Shown here piece after piece: positions 1 to 18,400 of a DNA stretch of 53,500 nucleotides. The stretch is taken from assembly GCA_012295275.1 (NCBI GenBank), contig CM022672.1, positions 7,433,884-7,487,383 on the forward strand. Reading direction: 5' to 3'. This stretch comes from Chrysomallon squamiferum. Taxonomy: Eukaryota > Mollusca > Gastropoda > Neomphalida > Peltospiridae. Position numbers and translations under genes: made by a program. The notes under the pieces are model-generated. The model searched no databases. It saw nothing but the letters and a program-made list of their open reading frames with translations, and was not told the origin of the DNA. How positions within the stretch are numbered: the stretch's first letter is position 1; the number at the start of each line of letters is the position of its first letter.

Positions 1-1209
1 TGTCTTTTTCTCAGTCTCTCACTCTTTACTTCTATCTTTCTATCACAAGACATGTCATATACTCCGGATAATCATCTACATTTGACCTTCAAACAATAGC
101 CTTGACTAGTAAAGTCCGCGGATGTAAATATCTTAAATTAAAAACATCTTGGTTGGTACTAACTGCAGTAAACAAGAATACTGAGCTTAGACTTTTGAGC
201 TTGAGCGATAGAGGAATAATTACAAAGCAAAGATGTGATTTGCACGTGTTTATTGGCTACAGAAAACATTTTCTGAAGCTTACCAAGAGTTCAAGAACGG
301 TCATAGTGATTTTAGACCTGGTCGATATTGTTATACTTTATTTTTATATATTTTAAATATATGAAGAGAAACAGGCTGTAAGATCAAATCTGACTGAAGA
401 GTTTTGAGGGGTTTCAAATACAGCTAAACAAAACAAACAGTTATACTTACTAAAGAATCGTTTTTAACGTCGAAATTTCCACAGACTTATAATATCATAG
501 TGTTTAAAAAATTTTTTACAATATAAATGCAGATACATACAATCAAATTAAAAATCTGAATCAGATAAACATATACACAAAAATACAGTCAATATCTGCA
601 TATACTTGATCATAAGCTGTCACATGCGTCTGCCCACAAAAAGACACACTTACACACACACGTGAAAAATACACAGATACAAAAACCCCACTTACACGGA
701 CATATACACACATTTAAACACATACACATACAAATACTAAACTTAATAAAAAAAAATAATAATAATAAAAAAAAATCATTACAATGTCGTATTGTACTAA
801 ACATTTCTCTTCTACAAGATGATCACATGACTGTTATTACTGCTCCAGCACATAGCCATTCTCTTGATTGCAAAGTCCAACATTACAATATCCTTACTAG
901 ACATTAACATTATCTTTTTTGCTGTACTTAACGGGAATTCGTGTTTGCGCACAATAGAACTTCATCACGTTTACAAAATGGCGCTACGGAGCTCGACTAA
1001 GAGAAATCAATTCTGGTTTTCCGAACCTGATTACATATTTAAACGGTTTACTAGCGTTCCATTTCAGGAGTTTCTTATTATTTGTGAAATAATGCCCGTA
1101 GAAAGGTAATCAAGAGAAAGACTAATTTTATAACAATAGAGAGTATTTCGTGCAGGCGGGAAATTAGGCGATGTCTGTTTGTGGGGAAATTAACACAAAT
1201 CTGAATTCA
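1..1209. other. Gene-free AT-rich sequence
   Basis: Reading both strands gives only short open frames with random-looking content. A-rich runs lie at 745-780. CA-rich patches lie around 640-730. No RNA gene, exon or transposon terminus is recognisable. Confidence 0.6.
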
Positions 1210-1655
1210 GTAGTGAAAGTAACACAACAGTTTGTATGTTGTAGTAAAACCTGGATATAAGTTTATAAATTTTCTAGTAAAAATAGGAAAGTGTATTTCT
1301 AGAAAAATATAAAGTAAAAGTTAGAATATTTTAGTAAAAATAAGTTAACAGTTTGTATTCTATGGAAAAAATAAGATAATCTGTATTCTGTAGTACAGAT
1401 AAGAAAGTATTTCTAGTAAAAAAAATAATACGATAATAGTTTTCTGTGGTAAAATAATAAAGTGTATTTCTAGTAAAAATAAGAAAAAATATTCTGCAGA
1501 AAAAAATAAGAAACTATATTTGCAGAAAACCAATAAGATAACAGCTTGCAGCCTGTAGTAAAAATAAGAAAGTGTGTTTCAAGAAGAAAACAAAAAAGAG
1601 AAAGAAAAAGCAAATCAGTTTGTATTCTGTAGTAATAATAAGATAATTTGTATTC
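1210..1655 (+). repeat. Degenerate tandem repeat, about 30-bp period
   Basis: Variants of TATTCTGTAGTAAAAATAAG followed by AAAGT or ATAAC recur roughly every 28-36 bases about a dozen times. The phrases TTTCTAGTAAAAATA, TTCTGTAGTA and AATAAGATAA recur in mixed order, so the array is old and partly rearranged. Confidence 0.65.
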
Positions 1656-1660
1656 GGAAG

Positions 1661-1700
1661 TGTTCGTTCATGTTCGGATTTGTTCGATCATGTTCGATTC
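1661..1700 (+). repeat. Four TGTTCG units spaced exactly 10 bp
   Basis: TGTTCG occurs at 1,661, 1,671, 1,681 and 1,691, each followed by four variable bases. The exact 10-bp spacing follows straight after the degenerate 30-bp array. Confidence 0.8.
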
Positions 1701-2076
1701 GAGTGATTATAAAGTAACTCCATTAATTTCAAATCGTTACTGACTGGAAGCTGTCTAGACCTGACTTATCAATTTGTTCAGAGAAGTCGTTCTGTGTAAA
1801 TGCACCTTAATACCGCACTGCAGTCGAGTGGAGGAGTGAGAATGAGGCAATAATTGTATAATTGTGTCTGACTGATGATTTCATTTCTCAGAGTTGTTGA
1901 AGAACTTCGTAACCACGAGTCAGCCTGAAGGTTATGTCTACCATTTCTGAAAACTACAAACGTTTAATTGTAAATTGATTTAACTACTGTAATAAAACAG
2001 AGTCCAGACTCAAGTATTAGATCAGGTCTGAACACTAACAAAATACAGCAAAAACAGTGTCTGCGACTTGTGTCTG

Positions 2077-2080
<4 letters not shown>

Positions 2081-2130
<50 letters not shown>
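2081..2130 (+). repeat. (CA)n microsatellite
   Basis: An uninterrupted run of 25 CA units, followed by TACATGTGTA. Confidence 0.95.
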
Positions 2131-2134
<4 letters not shown>

Positions 2135-2454
2135 TGTGTACATAAACGTAAAAAGACAGTCTGGACATGAAAACTAGAGACACATTATGTTTAAAGACAA
2201 AATCTAATTGTGTATCTCGAACATCTAGTAGTTGTCACTGCATACTGGAAGGTTTAACAAAGATTGAAGGTATTTGCATCCAGACGATTTGCTTGCAATT
2301 AATACAGCTATGGATATATTGTAAAACTTTGATAAACCAGACACGTAAAATGACCATCATGAAAATTGTCAGTTTCAATTTTAAGTCTGCTTCAAATCAG
2401 AGATGGGGTTTCTGAGAAGAATGTAAAACTAAGTTTTGATAACAAATCGCTAAA

Positions 2455-2580
2455 GCTAATCTAAATCTAACCCAACAAATCATCTGAACCAGTTTAAACG
2501 TAAACAAACAAATCATGTGAACCAGTCTAAATTTACTCTAACAAACCATCTGAAACTGTCTAAATCTAAAACAGATCTAC
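2455..2580 (+). repeat. Degenerate ~36-bp tandem repeat, about three copies
   Basis: The phrase AACAAATCATCTGAACCAGT and its variants, followed by CTAAAT or TTAAAC, occurs three times in succession. Confidence 0.65.
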
Positions 2581-2769
2581 ATTTAAACGTGGCTAATCAC
2601 AGAAACCCATCTAGTCTCTGACTAAGAGATATTATAAAGAAATCGGAAATGATTTAAGTGGAAGATTCCTAAATTAAACAAAAGTGCCTGATGAGATCAG
2701 AGATATACTCACCTCAAAAACATCTAAAATTTTTTTTGATAAAAACAGTGTCTCTATCGTTGTATCTAT

Positions 2770-8125
<5,356 letters not shown>

Positions 8126-8179
8126 CTCTGTCTCTGTCTCTGTCTCTGTCTCTGTCTCTGTCTCTGTCTCTGTCTCTGT
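8126..8179 (+). repeat. (TCTCTG)n hexanucleotide repeat, about nine copies
   Basis: Perfect CTCTGT hexamer array between GGTATCTGTTC and GAAGGTG. Confidence 0.9.
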
Positions 8180-8589
8180 GAAGGTGTATCAGATTAACCT
8201 ATCAAGTAATGGTAATGGATTTCGAGAAGACAGTGGGAAAGACAAAAAGAAGAAGAAAATAAAACATGTTTCAAATCCAAACAGTGATTGTATTAAAGTA
8301 TGGAGAGATGTCTTTAAATAAATTTTTATATTCATAAACCTGTATTTCCATCCATCCATTAATTCATTCTTTCGCAACAGCAGATGCTACGGTTTGTTTC
8401 AATGATTTGAACATAATCATTATTAAGCCGATGTTACTGTATAAAGGTTTCTTTCACTGACTTGCCCATCATTTTTATATTAACAGAGAGTTCAAGATAC
8501 GATGAACTACAATTCGCAGCATTTTATGTAATCAGATAATGAAAATAGATCTTTTACACAATAAACAACTTCAAAGAAAATGCTTTTTT

Positions 8590-8702
8590 TTCCCACAACC
8601 TGCTTCCCTACCCGGCAGTCACAGATAGAAATAACGTCTGGGAATCGAAGACTTATTATTCCTTCACACAACAATCCCAGCACTAAACCACTCGAGGCGA
8701 GA
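8590..8702 (-). repeat. tRNA-like (SINE-like) relic, minus strand
   Basis: On the minus strand CTCGAGTGGTTTAGTGCTGG is followed 29 bases later by CTTCGATTCCCAG. These match Pol III internal promoters: A-box TGGTTTAGTGC (8,680-8,690) against TRGYNNARNGG with one mismatch, and B-box CTTCGATTC (8,642-8,650) against GWTCRANNC with one mismatch. The T-stem does not pair well, so it is not a functional tRNA. A tRNA-derived SINE head is the likely origin. Confidence 0.4.
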
Positions 8703-8947
8703 TGACTCTTTCCTGACTTGTTTATCCTCGTGCAGTTTTATGTTCGTCTGTGATATGCTTTAACCATTTGATTGCAGCGGTTTGTTTTCTCTCAGTCATT
8801 ACCAGATAGCGACACTTCACCGGCCATTAGCCGTGATAATCTCGCTCTTAAACACAAGTAAGCTTCCTGCCCAAGATGACGCCATGTTTACATGTGCCAA
8901 GTTACTAACACAAACAATGATGAGGCCACTGCACCGCTGATGTTGAC

Positions 8948-8970
8948 GATGATGATGATGATGATGATGA
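8948..8970 (+). repeat. (GAT)n short trinucleotide repeat
   Basis: About seven GAT units preceding GAAGGAGACGAGG. Confidence 0.85.
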
Positions 8971-9075
8971 AGGAGACGAGGTAGATAATAGATTTTAACG
9001 ATGATGTTACGTGTATGATCACTGTCTCTCTCTGTCTTTCTCTTCGTTTTGCATCTCCCTTTTTCTCCTTTTTTC

Positions 9076-9077
<2 letters not shown>

Positions 9078-9152
<75 letters not shown>
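9078..9152 (+). repeat. (CT)n microsatellite, 75 bases
   Basis: Uninterrupted CT array; equals a GA array on the minus strand. Confidence 0.95.
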
Positions 9153-9154
<2 letters not shown>

Positions 9155-9617
9155 TCATAATACCATTTTGTAACTAAAACAGTTCTATTTATGCATATAA
9201 TCTTTTTCTGAATCTGTTTCTTTCTATCTATCTATCAGTGTGTCTGCTTGGCTCTCTCTTTCTCTGAAATTCTCACGGTTTCATCTTTACATCAATACAT
9301 TTTTCAATTAGTTTTTTTTTCTGTTTTTATTTTGTTTTGCTTTATTATCACAAAGAATCGTAAAACATTAAAAACAACTTGGCATACAAAACCGAAGAAG
9401 TGAAAAACAAAATAGTGCAGAAAATGTTCTAATTTTAGTGAAAAAAATAATCAATAAAATCAACAAAATAAGCAAGCTGTGGGCGAATGAAAATAATGAT
9501 AGATGATAAACCTCTTCTGTTCAAATATAAAAATTGTTATCGAGCGTAAATTAATGGATGAGCATGTCAGCCAACAGCTTTTTCATATTAGCGAGTAATA
9601 AACGATCCATGAAACAC

Positions 9618-10440
9618 TAAATGTAACTATTGTTAACTGTAAAATATTGTCACCATTGTTAGCTATTTTAACACTATAAAACATTGAATTTAACTATTGT
9701 TAACTATTTTAACACTATAAAACACTGAATTTAATTATTGTGAACTATTTTAACACTATAAAACATTGAATGTAACTATTGTTAACTGTAAAATATTGTC
9801 ACTATTGTCAGCTATTTTAACACTATAAAACATTGAATATAACAATTGTTAACTGTTTTAACACTATAAAACATTGAATTTAACTATTGTTAACTATTTT
9901 AACACTATAGAACACTGAATTTAACTATTGTTAACTGTTTTAACACTATAAAACATTGAATGTAACTATTGTTAACTGTAAAATTTACTATTGTTAGCTA
10001 TTTTAACACTATAAAACATTTGTTAACTGTTTTAACACTATAAAACATTGAATTTAACTATTGTTAACTATTTTAACACTATAGAACACTGAATTTAACT
10101 ATTGTTAACTGTTTTAACACTGTAACATATTGAATTTAACTATTGTTAACTGTTTTAACACTGTAACATTTGAATTTTACTATTGTTAACTATTTTAACA
10201 CTAAAATACTGAATGTAACTATTGTTAACTAATTTTACACTATAAAAGATTGAATTTATCAACTGTTAACTATTTTAACACTATACAATATTTAATGTAA
10301 CTATTGTTAACTGTGTTAACACAATAAAACATTGAATGTAACTATTGTTACCTCTTTTGACACTGTGAAATATTGAATGTAACTATTGTTAACTGTCTTA
10401 AAACTATATAAAAAAATTCAATGTAACTACAGTTAACCAT
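9618..10440 (+). repeat. 41-bp minisatellite with interleaved longer units
   Basis: The core, about TTGTTAACTATTTTAACAC then TATAAAACATTGAATTTAAC, repeats with an exact 41-base period (for example ACACTATAAA at 9,671, 9,712 and 9,753). Roughly twenty copies are present, most carrying the palindrome GTTAAC. Three units (starting near 9,622, 9,771 and 9,961) carry an extra ~26 bases, GTAAAATATTGTCACTATTG-like, giving a higher-order pattern of 3 x 41 + 26 and 4 x 41 + 26. Divergence rises toward the 3' end. No open frame. Confidence 0.9.
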
Positions 10441-10650
10441 TTTAGCAAGAGAATAACTTTTTTCAAAATATTAGAACACAAACACAAGTCATAGTGTTGT
10501 TTTCGTGCGGTGTATAACAAAGCAGCTGATGCTGACATTTCTAATCTGTTTCTGCTGGGAATATTAATTCTGACGATTTCAGAATATTTTTTTTTTACTG
10601 CTCCAGTGATGCTTCAGTCCAAAACAGTTTCTGATGTGTGCATGAATTTA

Positions 10651-10683
<33 letters not shown>

Positions 10684-10753
10684 CACGTATTGCGAACAAT
10701 AGAGAATGCAGAAAATCAGAGATGACAAATTCGTATGCATACATATTTGTTTT

Positions 10754-10820
<67 letters not shown>
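10651..10820 (+). repeat. Two long poly-T tracts
   Basis: T-runs of about 33 bases (10,651-10,683) and 65 bases (10,756-10,820), separated by about 70 bases of unique sequence. Open frames across them are Phe-rich artefacts. Confidence 0.9.
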
Positions 10821-10824
<4 letters not shown>

Positions 10825-13800
10825 ATTTTTATTTATATATATTTTTTTTATCAGGAGTGGAATAATGTGTATTTTCAGCCGTCGTTAAGAAGAATGATTT
10901 TTCGAGATTTCGCTGTTACGTGAGCAATTTCAAGAATAAAGCTGTTTAACAAAAGAATTATTTATATTTTAAAAATGAGTAATTCAAGTGATGTATTTCA
11001 ATTTCAGATTCTGTTAGCTTTGGAATTCTGAGTCGATTCAGGAAGTTTTTTTTTCAAATGATTGCCGATCACACTTTCTTTGTGTGTGTCCAACGGGTCA
11101 TTTCCATTTCCACCCACCACTGATATAAAGGTCAAAGCATGTTTTTGTATGTGTTTATTAATCTGAATTAAATGTTAACTTGCTGCTGTTTGGTAAGATA
11201 TAATGTTGATAACAAATCTGTCTAACACTTCTTTATCATTTTTGTTTTTAAAGTTTTATTTGTAATATCAGCTGACGTATTAAAACGACGTTATTAAACA
11301 AACATTTGTTCATCAGTTCGTTAATTTATAAAACTGACTTACGTTTGTACATGACTGTATATTTAATTTTATTCTCTACCACATATAAAACCAAATGTTT
11401 ATGATTTATTTTTGTTGCTTCTCATTCTGTTTGATGTCAGCGACATCTGTACGTGTCATTCGGACCACGTTTTATTTTACATCTCTATGTTTATAGCCGA
11501 GCATCGACAAAAAAATAAAACTTAATACTTCTAGAACAAAATTAAATACTGAACAAACAAAATAAAAAATAAACAATGATTCGATTAACTAAAACAAAAA
11601 AAAGAAGATAATAAGTTTAGGATCCGTAAAATCTCTATTTCCAGGAATTAATTTGTCAAAAGGGAAAGCTGATTGAAAATGTATATTTGTACTGGTGTGA
11701 GTGTCTTTACTCTACCATCGTAGAATCCTCAAATATTTTTCTTCTTTTCCTCTTTGAAGCTACAGCAAATTTGCTTTTGCAATTTAACCAATATTGACGT
11801 GTTTGGGTATTGACTGACAAGCAGGAAGACTGCAAACTCGCTGATCTTGAAGCCAAACTAGCATCATTCTCTTCGCTTTTAATGATGTTCGCCTCCTCGT
11901 CGCTTTTCAGCTCTAGTACGCCCAAAGTTTAAACAAATGTCTTCGTTCCTTCAATTGATTTAAAGCACAACGGAGAACGTTCATTACTGCTGTGAGGTAA
12001 GATGAAGCCGGTGTAAGACTGATGTTACGTCACAGGGGAGAAGACATCTTCAAACGCAATCACATCGTGGAACCATCTTACGTGATTGGCTTGCTAAAAG
12101 ACAACAGCAATCAGCTATCGGTTTTTTTCTAACTTTTCTCAAAATTCCTCCTTCGCAGTTATTTTAACTTGAAATCCTTTCCTGGTTAATTCTAATTTGT
12201 CGTACTGTTCGTCTGGAATTAAAAATCATTACTAAGCTAAATTACGAAGCAGACATGTTTTATAACCTTCGGGAGGGCGAGGGATAAGCTGAGATCGATA
12301 TAAACATTTATAATACTATTAACGTATTGAAACAATCAAACTTATTATATCCATGTGTTATTACAAAAATTAATGAATAGGACATGTATAATAAATTTTG
12401 GCAGTTTATAAGGGTTACTTCGAATGCATGTTAAAAGTTAAAATCTTTTTTTTTTTTTTCCCTCAGTTCATCACTGTGGAATCATTGTTTTGTTGGTGAT
12501 TTTATTCGCTTGTCAGAGAAATGATGGTTTGGAAAATCAATCTTACTTATATTGCCCGATCCTACCAGTGCACTTCTACTGATTATCAAGTATCTAGGTA
12601 TAAGTTTTCCTCTGTGGGCAAGTGTGTATAATATTAAATATACTAATGCTAATCGAAGACTATTAATTGCGTAATAGTGAAATTTCTTCTCACCTTTATT
12701 TATTTATTTATTTAGTTATTTATTTTTTTTATTTTTTTTTTTTTTATTATTATTATTTTTTTTTTTTTTTTTATTTTTAACTTTATACTTCTTAAATGTA
12801 CTTAAATGCAGATGTAGAAATATTCGTTCGTTTTCTATTTTCAGTTGTGTACAGAATTCCATCAGCTGAAGGTATCTATAAATAGATTTAAATGACAATG
12901 TCACTTTAAACTGGACACAGCAGAAACTTAATCGTTCCCATAAGCCAATATATAGCTAAAACGAAGCCCAAGGTACTTTTAACCACAAAACTGTGTTGGC
13001 ATGTGTCCGTGAATCACTCCTTATTCAAACCAGAGCTCATTTCAACTAACTCGCCTTAACAAGATACTCGGGGCTTAATATCTTGTATTATTAAAGGTTG
13101 TTTGTGCAGTGTTCGGCTTGGAGGTTCCAGTGATAGCGAAGACTTTTGTTTTCAACAAATACGTCTTGGTCAGGACCCGCCAGGGAAGGTCAGTCGCTTG
13201 TGCATGATACACATTTGATGAAATTCTAAAGAAGAAACATTTGATTTAACGATTCTCTGAACAAACGTTTTAATTTATTGTTGTGTGATTAAAATATCTG
13301 ATTAAGAGTCGGAACCCGCTGAAAGTTATACTCTTTCTCAATTAGCTGAAAAGTTGTGTTCTGTACACAGTTTCTTATAGTAGAAAATTATACTGCAGTC
13401 TTTTTTCGTTTTAGAGGAAAGGTTATTTGAATCGCATTTTCTCACAAATAGAAAGAAAAAAATGATACAAGTCTTTTACAAACCAGAGATGGAGAACTGG
13501 TTGAAGTGAAAAATAGCGTAGTAACCCTGCCTTATGCCAAGGTCCGATCACTGAACTATAAAAGCTGGAAATGAATTCTATACTGAGACAGAATGGTGTT
13601 TGACTGGTTTTCGATAGTGCTAATATATTTTCCACTTGTCTCTCTGTTGTTTTCCTTGTTAGTCTTCTGTCTTCTCTATCAATACGTTCATTCATCATTA
13701 TTTTTATCCATCTTTCATACTTTCCTTGTATAATGCTGTTTTGGTTTTTATTATCTGTCTATCTGCATAATTATCTAAATTTATGTATGTACACACACAC

Positions 13801-14767
13801 ATACACACACACATGTATGTTTGTATCTGTGTCTATCTGTGTTTGTTTCTTTGTGTGCTTGTTTTCTCTTTACATTTCTTCATTTTTATATACAAAAGTG
13901 AACTCATTTATCTTTGAGGTTATATTGAAAAACAATATACTGATATCCTGCTGTTTTTGAAACTTTTTATTCACGTTTTAAATTCAAACACGGTACTGGT
14001 AATAGAAACACTGACATATGGTAACATAAAACACGTCAAAATTAGTCACCTTTTTATTTCATTCTTGTTAACTTAAGTTGAATATTATTTAATAAACTGT
14101 TTACTTCAGCAGAAAACATCTGCGTCTAGAATCGAGTAGGCGATTTTATTTGATTTTAAAGAAAAGAAAATGTATTATAGGGCTCTACCATTGCTAATAA
14201 TAAATTTAACAATGAGAGATTGTTCGAATAGTTTGTCGGCTGAGATTTTCAGGTTTTAATGAAATCAGTTCGTATATAAAAAATTAATAAGTCAGAGGAT
14301 TCGAAAATGTCGTTATTTTACATTTGAAACTGAAGACTTGTTATTTTATCATCATACTTTTTAATTCTATTAACAAAGCCAAAAATATAGTTAATATGTA
14401 GATGATTCATTCGTATCACTTTAATATAATTATTTTGCTTTACAATAACTTTGTATTAATGGATCTCGGTGACATTTTTATTAACTTAATTCCTTGAAAA
14501 GCATTTTCTGTTAATTTACGAATTTCAGGTACAGTCTGATTTTTGAGCTTTTCCATATTCATGTTAATATATCTTGACATTTTTAACACAAATTCGGTTG
14601 AATATATCAATTAATTTTTATTTATTTATTTATTTAATTAGTTTCAACAATCGATAGAGAGGTTGGTCTAAAATATGGTCGGAAAATGTGTGTATCAGTA
14701 TAATGTACAGAATTTTCAAACTGAAATCAGTTTCATTATAAAGAACGTGAATATAAAAATAATAATA

Positions 14768-14769
<2 letters not shown>
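10821..14769. other. Gene-free region with a few complex islands
   Basis: Mostly AT-rich. A more complex stretch at about 11,930-12,140 has a CRE-like TTACGTCA at 12,025-12,032. T-rich mixed repeats lie at 12,700-12,775. A second complex stretch lies at about 12,930-13,200. A small CA patch is at 13,790-13,815. No gene recognised. Confidence 0.5.

Positions 14770-14814
<45 letters not shown>
14770..14814 (+). repeat. Poly-A tract, 45 bases
   Basis: Preceded by (AAT)n and followed by AAGAAG-rich sequence. No tRNA-like or LINE-like body is recognisable upstream, so a retroposon tail is not shown. Confidence 0.85.
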
Positions 14815-14816
<2 letters not shown>

Positions 14817-15139
14817 AAAAAGAAGAAAAAAAGAACGAAAAGAAGCAAAATGAAAAAGACATTTGTCGGCCAAAATTAGAAAGGATCTGCATATTACGAT
14901 AATCGTCCATTAAATAATGATTGAAGCTTTCGTTTTTTTTCAGTGTTTAAAATTATTACTCGTTCTGGGAAATGACAGTCTTGATAGAAAATATATACAT
15001 TTTTTAGAGGCGTTAAGAAACGACGTTACGGCCATAAATCTACGAAGTCTTTTTTTTTTTTGTCTCGTTTTCAGACGTTTTCTTCGTTATCTCAAAAGCA
15101 AGTAAAACATTCTCGCGACAAAATTTGAGCAAAGACAAC

Positions 15140-15440
15140 TGATTTATACCATTTGCTGTTTACTGCCATCGATTTCCGGCTGCTTTCTAAAGCCCATTCA
15201 GTGAATCTGTGAACGAGACTCAAAATGATATAGGATATTAATGAACATTTGTTTTCCCTTGCAATCTAAACATGGCAGGCAATACAACCGCCACAAAAGG
15301 AAAGCGCGTTAGCTGCGACATCGTTAAAACATTAAGTCAACAATAGGCAATGTCTATTCGCCCCAATAATACCAGAGCACCGCAGCGCGGACACAATCAT
15401 GAATATCATAGATGCGCGGCTTTCACTGGAGGGATTTACA
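15140..15440. other. Complex non-repetitive island, candidate regulatory element
   Basis: About 300 bases without simple repeats, with higher GC and CpG than the flanks, no long open frame, and motifs such as CAACAATAGG (Sox-like) and ACAATCATGAATATCA. This texture resembles conserved noncoding elements of animal gene deserts. Function is inference only. Confidence 0.25.
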
Positions 15441-18400
15441 GTTATTTTTTTTTTTTTTGTAGCCTATCGAGAATTAATACGCACTCAAGATATTGCTGAT
15501 ACCACTATCTCAACTGACAAAGTAATTAGATAAATTATTTTTTTAGTTTCAGAACGAATTACAATTACTCGCTAAATCCTTTTCATTTTTTTTTTCACTA
15601 AAGTAAAAATTAATACATCGAAAGAAATTTTAAGTCTCTCCACACAGCCTGATTTGCTGAAACGAATTTTAATTCATGGTTTGTTTGTAAAATGAACAAT
15701 GACGCTGAAAAACAAAAACGTATCAGTAGAAACAAAAACAGTTGTCGCTATTGATGTGCACTAATGTTGTTTTAGTAGTAGTGAGATATGTGGAGAGACA
15801 GGTTCATAGATACAGAAACACAGATGGAATATTTCTCATTCTACCACAGTCCCAGGAGTGATTAATTAAATAGTTTGTTCTTTTCTGTGCATTATTAAAC
15901 GACTAATCAATAAAAGTAGTTAGTGTATAATAGATTTATTCGTTCAGAGGTCATCATCATACAAAGCATATTGTTTGATCACTAATAACTGTTGATATTA
16001 AAATATTTCGATAAGTAATTCATTCGTCAAGAGAACAGCAGCAGAAACTGACAAGTTCTTTGTTTTCTTGATCTGTGTAAAGAGAAGACACCAGATACTG
16101 TGAGGGCGAGCGTATCTTCTGACATTTACCACTTCAGACACAATCTGAGAACTTAATGGGCTAAATGTGTTAAAATGCAGCTCCCAGCAGGCCTACAAAG
16201 CAGCTTTTTCATGCAGTAATCCTACCAAGTCATCAGGATTTCCGAAATAGCAAAATGTCAAAAACTCCAAGAACGTCAGTACGATTTTTACAATGAAAAT
16301 ATTGCGAAAAGATTAGATTAGAATTATACCATGTCTGAGAGATTCTACATCATTCGTCTATTACGCTGTCACTTCTCGATTTTTCAATCTCTTCTCTTTT
16401 TTTAAAGAAAAATAACTCATACTTGAAATGTATGAGGACATGTCTACATTTATCCACCCGTGATTCAGAAAGACAAGGTAAATGCCAGCGTGTGGTTAAT
16501 GCTTTAACTGGTCTATCTGGTTCAAGAGACGAGATGGCTATGAGAGAAATATTTCCATTAACCCAAGGGAAAAAGTCTTTAGCGAGACTGACACTTTTCT
16601 TAATTTTTACTTGTCAGAGATGCTGAAATGAAGCCTGCCCTGAGACTGACGTGCATTTAGTCAGAGTGTGATGTTAGCAGTTTGCACTCCTCGCTAGACA
16701 AGCCATGAAGCAGGCCCGAGCTTCATGGATGCCTTCCTTGGGCCACGCTGCTAATGGCAGCCAGTTAGTTATCAGTAAGTCATCTTTCACCAGAGACGAG
16801 ACAATACTGTTTTTGTTGTTGTTATTTAAACGTGTTATGTATGTATGTATGTGTGTATTTTTACACTGTTGTATGTTTACTGTTGTTGTTGTTGTTATTA
16901 TTATTATTATTATTATAATTATTATCATCATCATTTCATTATTACTATTATGATTACTACCGTCACTGTCGTCATGACCACCACCATCATCATCATTATA
17001 ATTAACATAATGTAAATAGTGATTTGTCTCATTAAACATGCCATTATTGACGTCTTTTTCTGCAAGTTCAGAATTCACAACAAACCGTCAGTGCATAAAC
17101 TACTGTAAGCTGACTACACACACTGCGGTAAAACAATTTGCCGTTGTTACTTGCTTAATTGGATGACAATGTCTTGTCACGAACTTTGTACGGTTTCGTT
17201 AATGAGAACGCGAGAATGATTCTGTCAAAATTACAAGAGGATATTCTGAGTTGTGGTAATCAGAATCTGAACACTGAAGAATCGGAGATTTGAAGTAGAG
17301 TGTTAATGTGTGGTGCAATTAGTCAGTGGATCAATCCTTCTCGACTCTCTAATTGAGTTATCTACCATTCTTGATAACCACAGAACAACCAGAAAGTAAG
17401 AATACAAAATAAAGAAAGAAAATAAAGAATTGAGAAAAAAAGAAAAATTCTTCCTCCATTGTATGTGAGATTTCTAAGTTCAAGAAACGATGTATTTGAC
17501 AAAAGTTTTTTAATTTTTTTGTTCCTACTGTATTTCTTAGTTGTATGAAGCAAGATTTAAAGTGGTTTTTAAATTCATGCTGCATTTTATAAACAGCTGG
17601 AATCTTCTGTTAGGTTTCTTCCGAGTAATTGCTTTAAATAATAACCCTTGTCGTTCAACTGAAGAAATTTGTTTGAACAAAAAATATATAGAAGTCAGCA
17701 AGAAATAATAATGAATGAGGCTGTAAAAATAAATTAGATCAATATGTTTTTATTGTGCCTGCTGACCCCGTGCTGGCTATGGTGCAATCTAGCTTGTGAC
17801 AAACTAGAAAGATATGAAGAGGCCGCACTCTATCAAGAACGACTTTCACAATCAAGTGTCATGGCGGACTCTCGCTTTTCGCGTCGCGTAAATTGTGAGT
17901 TTGTTCTGGCGATGACGGGAGGTTGATTCATGGGAGAAACACTGTGTCAGCTATAATTGGATGAGTCTAATAGAAATACGAGTGGCAAGCTAAGCGTGCT
18001 CGAGAGCGTTCAGTCGTGTTCATTCTCGAACGCTAATTTCGCTTTCGTCTGTCACTCTTCCACCATCTCACGCGCACCGCAGCTCCCTCTTGCATTTATC
18101 CGGTCCAACTAAACTTCGGCTAATGAATTTATTCGGTTCTACGTTCTTGCTTCGTTCATTAAAGTAATGTATTGACTCACGTCGCTTGAATCACGCACAC
18201 CTTATCAATATTTGTCGATAATTATGAGAATCTTGATCTTGTTTGCCAAAGTGTACACGATATGTTCTAAATTTTATTAGCCAGTCTTCGCGAACGAACC
18301 GTGTCTTTAGTGAAAAATCTATCACGTTAATGATGCATTTGTTGTCCACATTCCGTAGCACATGCCTTCCTCAGTTGATGTATCTGTATTCCGATGAACA

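Noticed and set aside
8817-9158. 113-codon Glu-Arg-rich open frame on the minus strand
   Set aside because: It reads through a CT/GA array and a GAT repeat; nothing outside the repeats resembles a protein.
14675-14902. Poly-A tract as a retroposon tail
   Set aside because: No tRNA-like head, reverse-transcriptase fragment or target-site duplication seen beside it.
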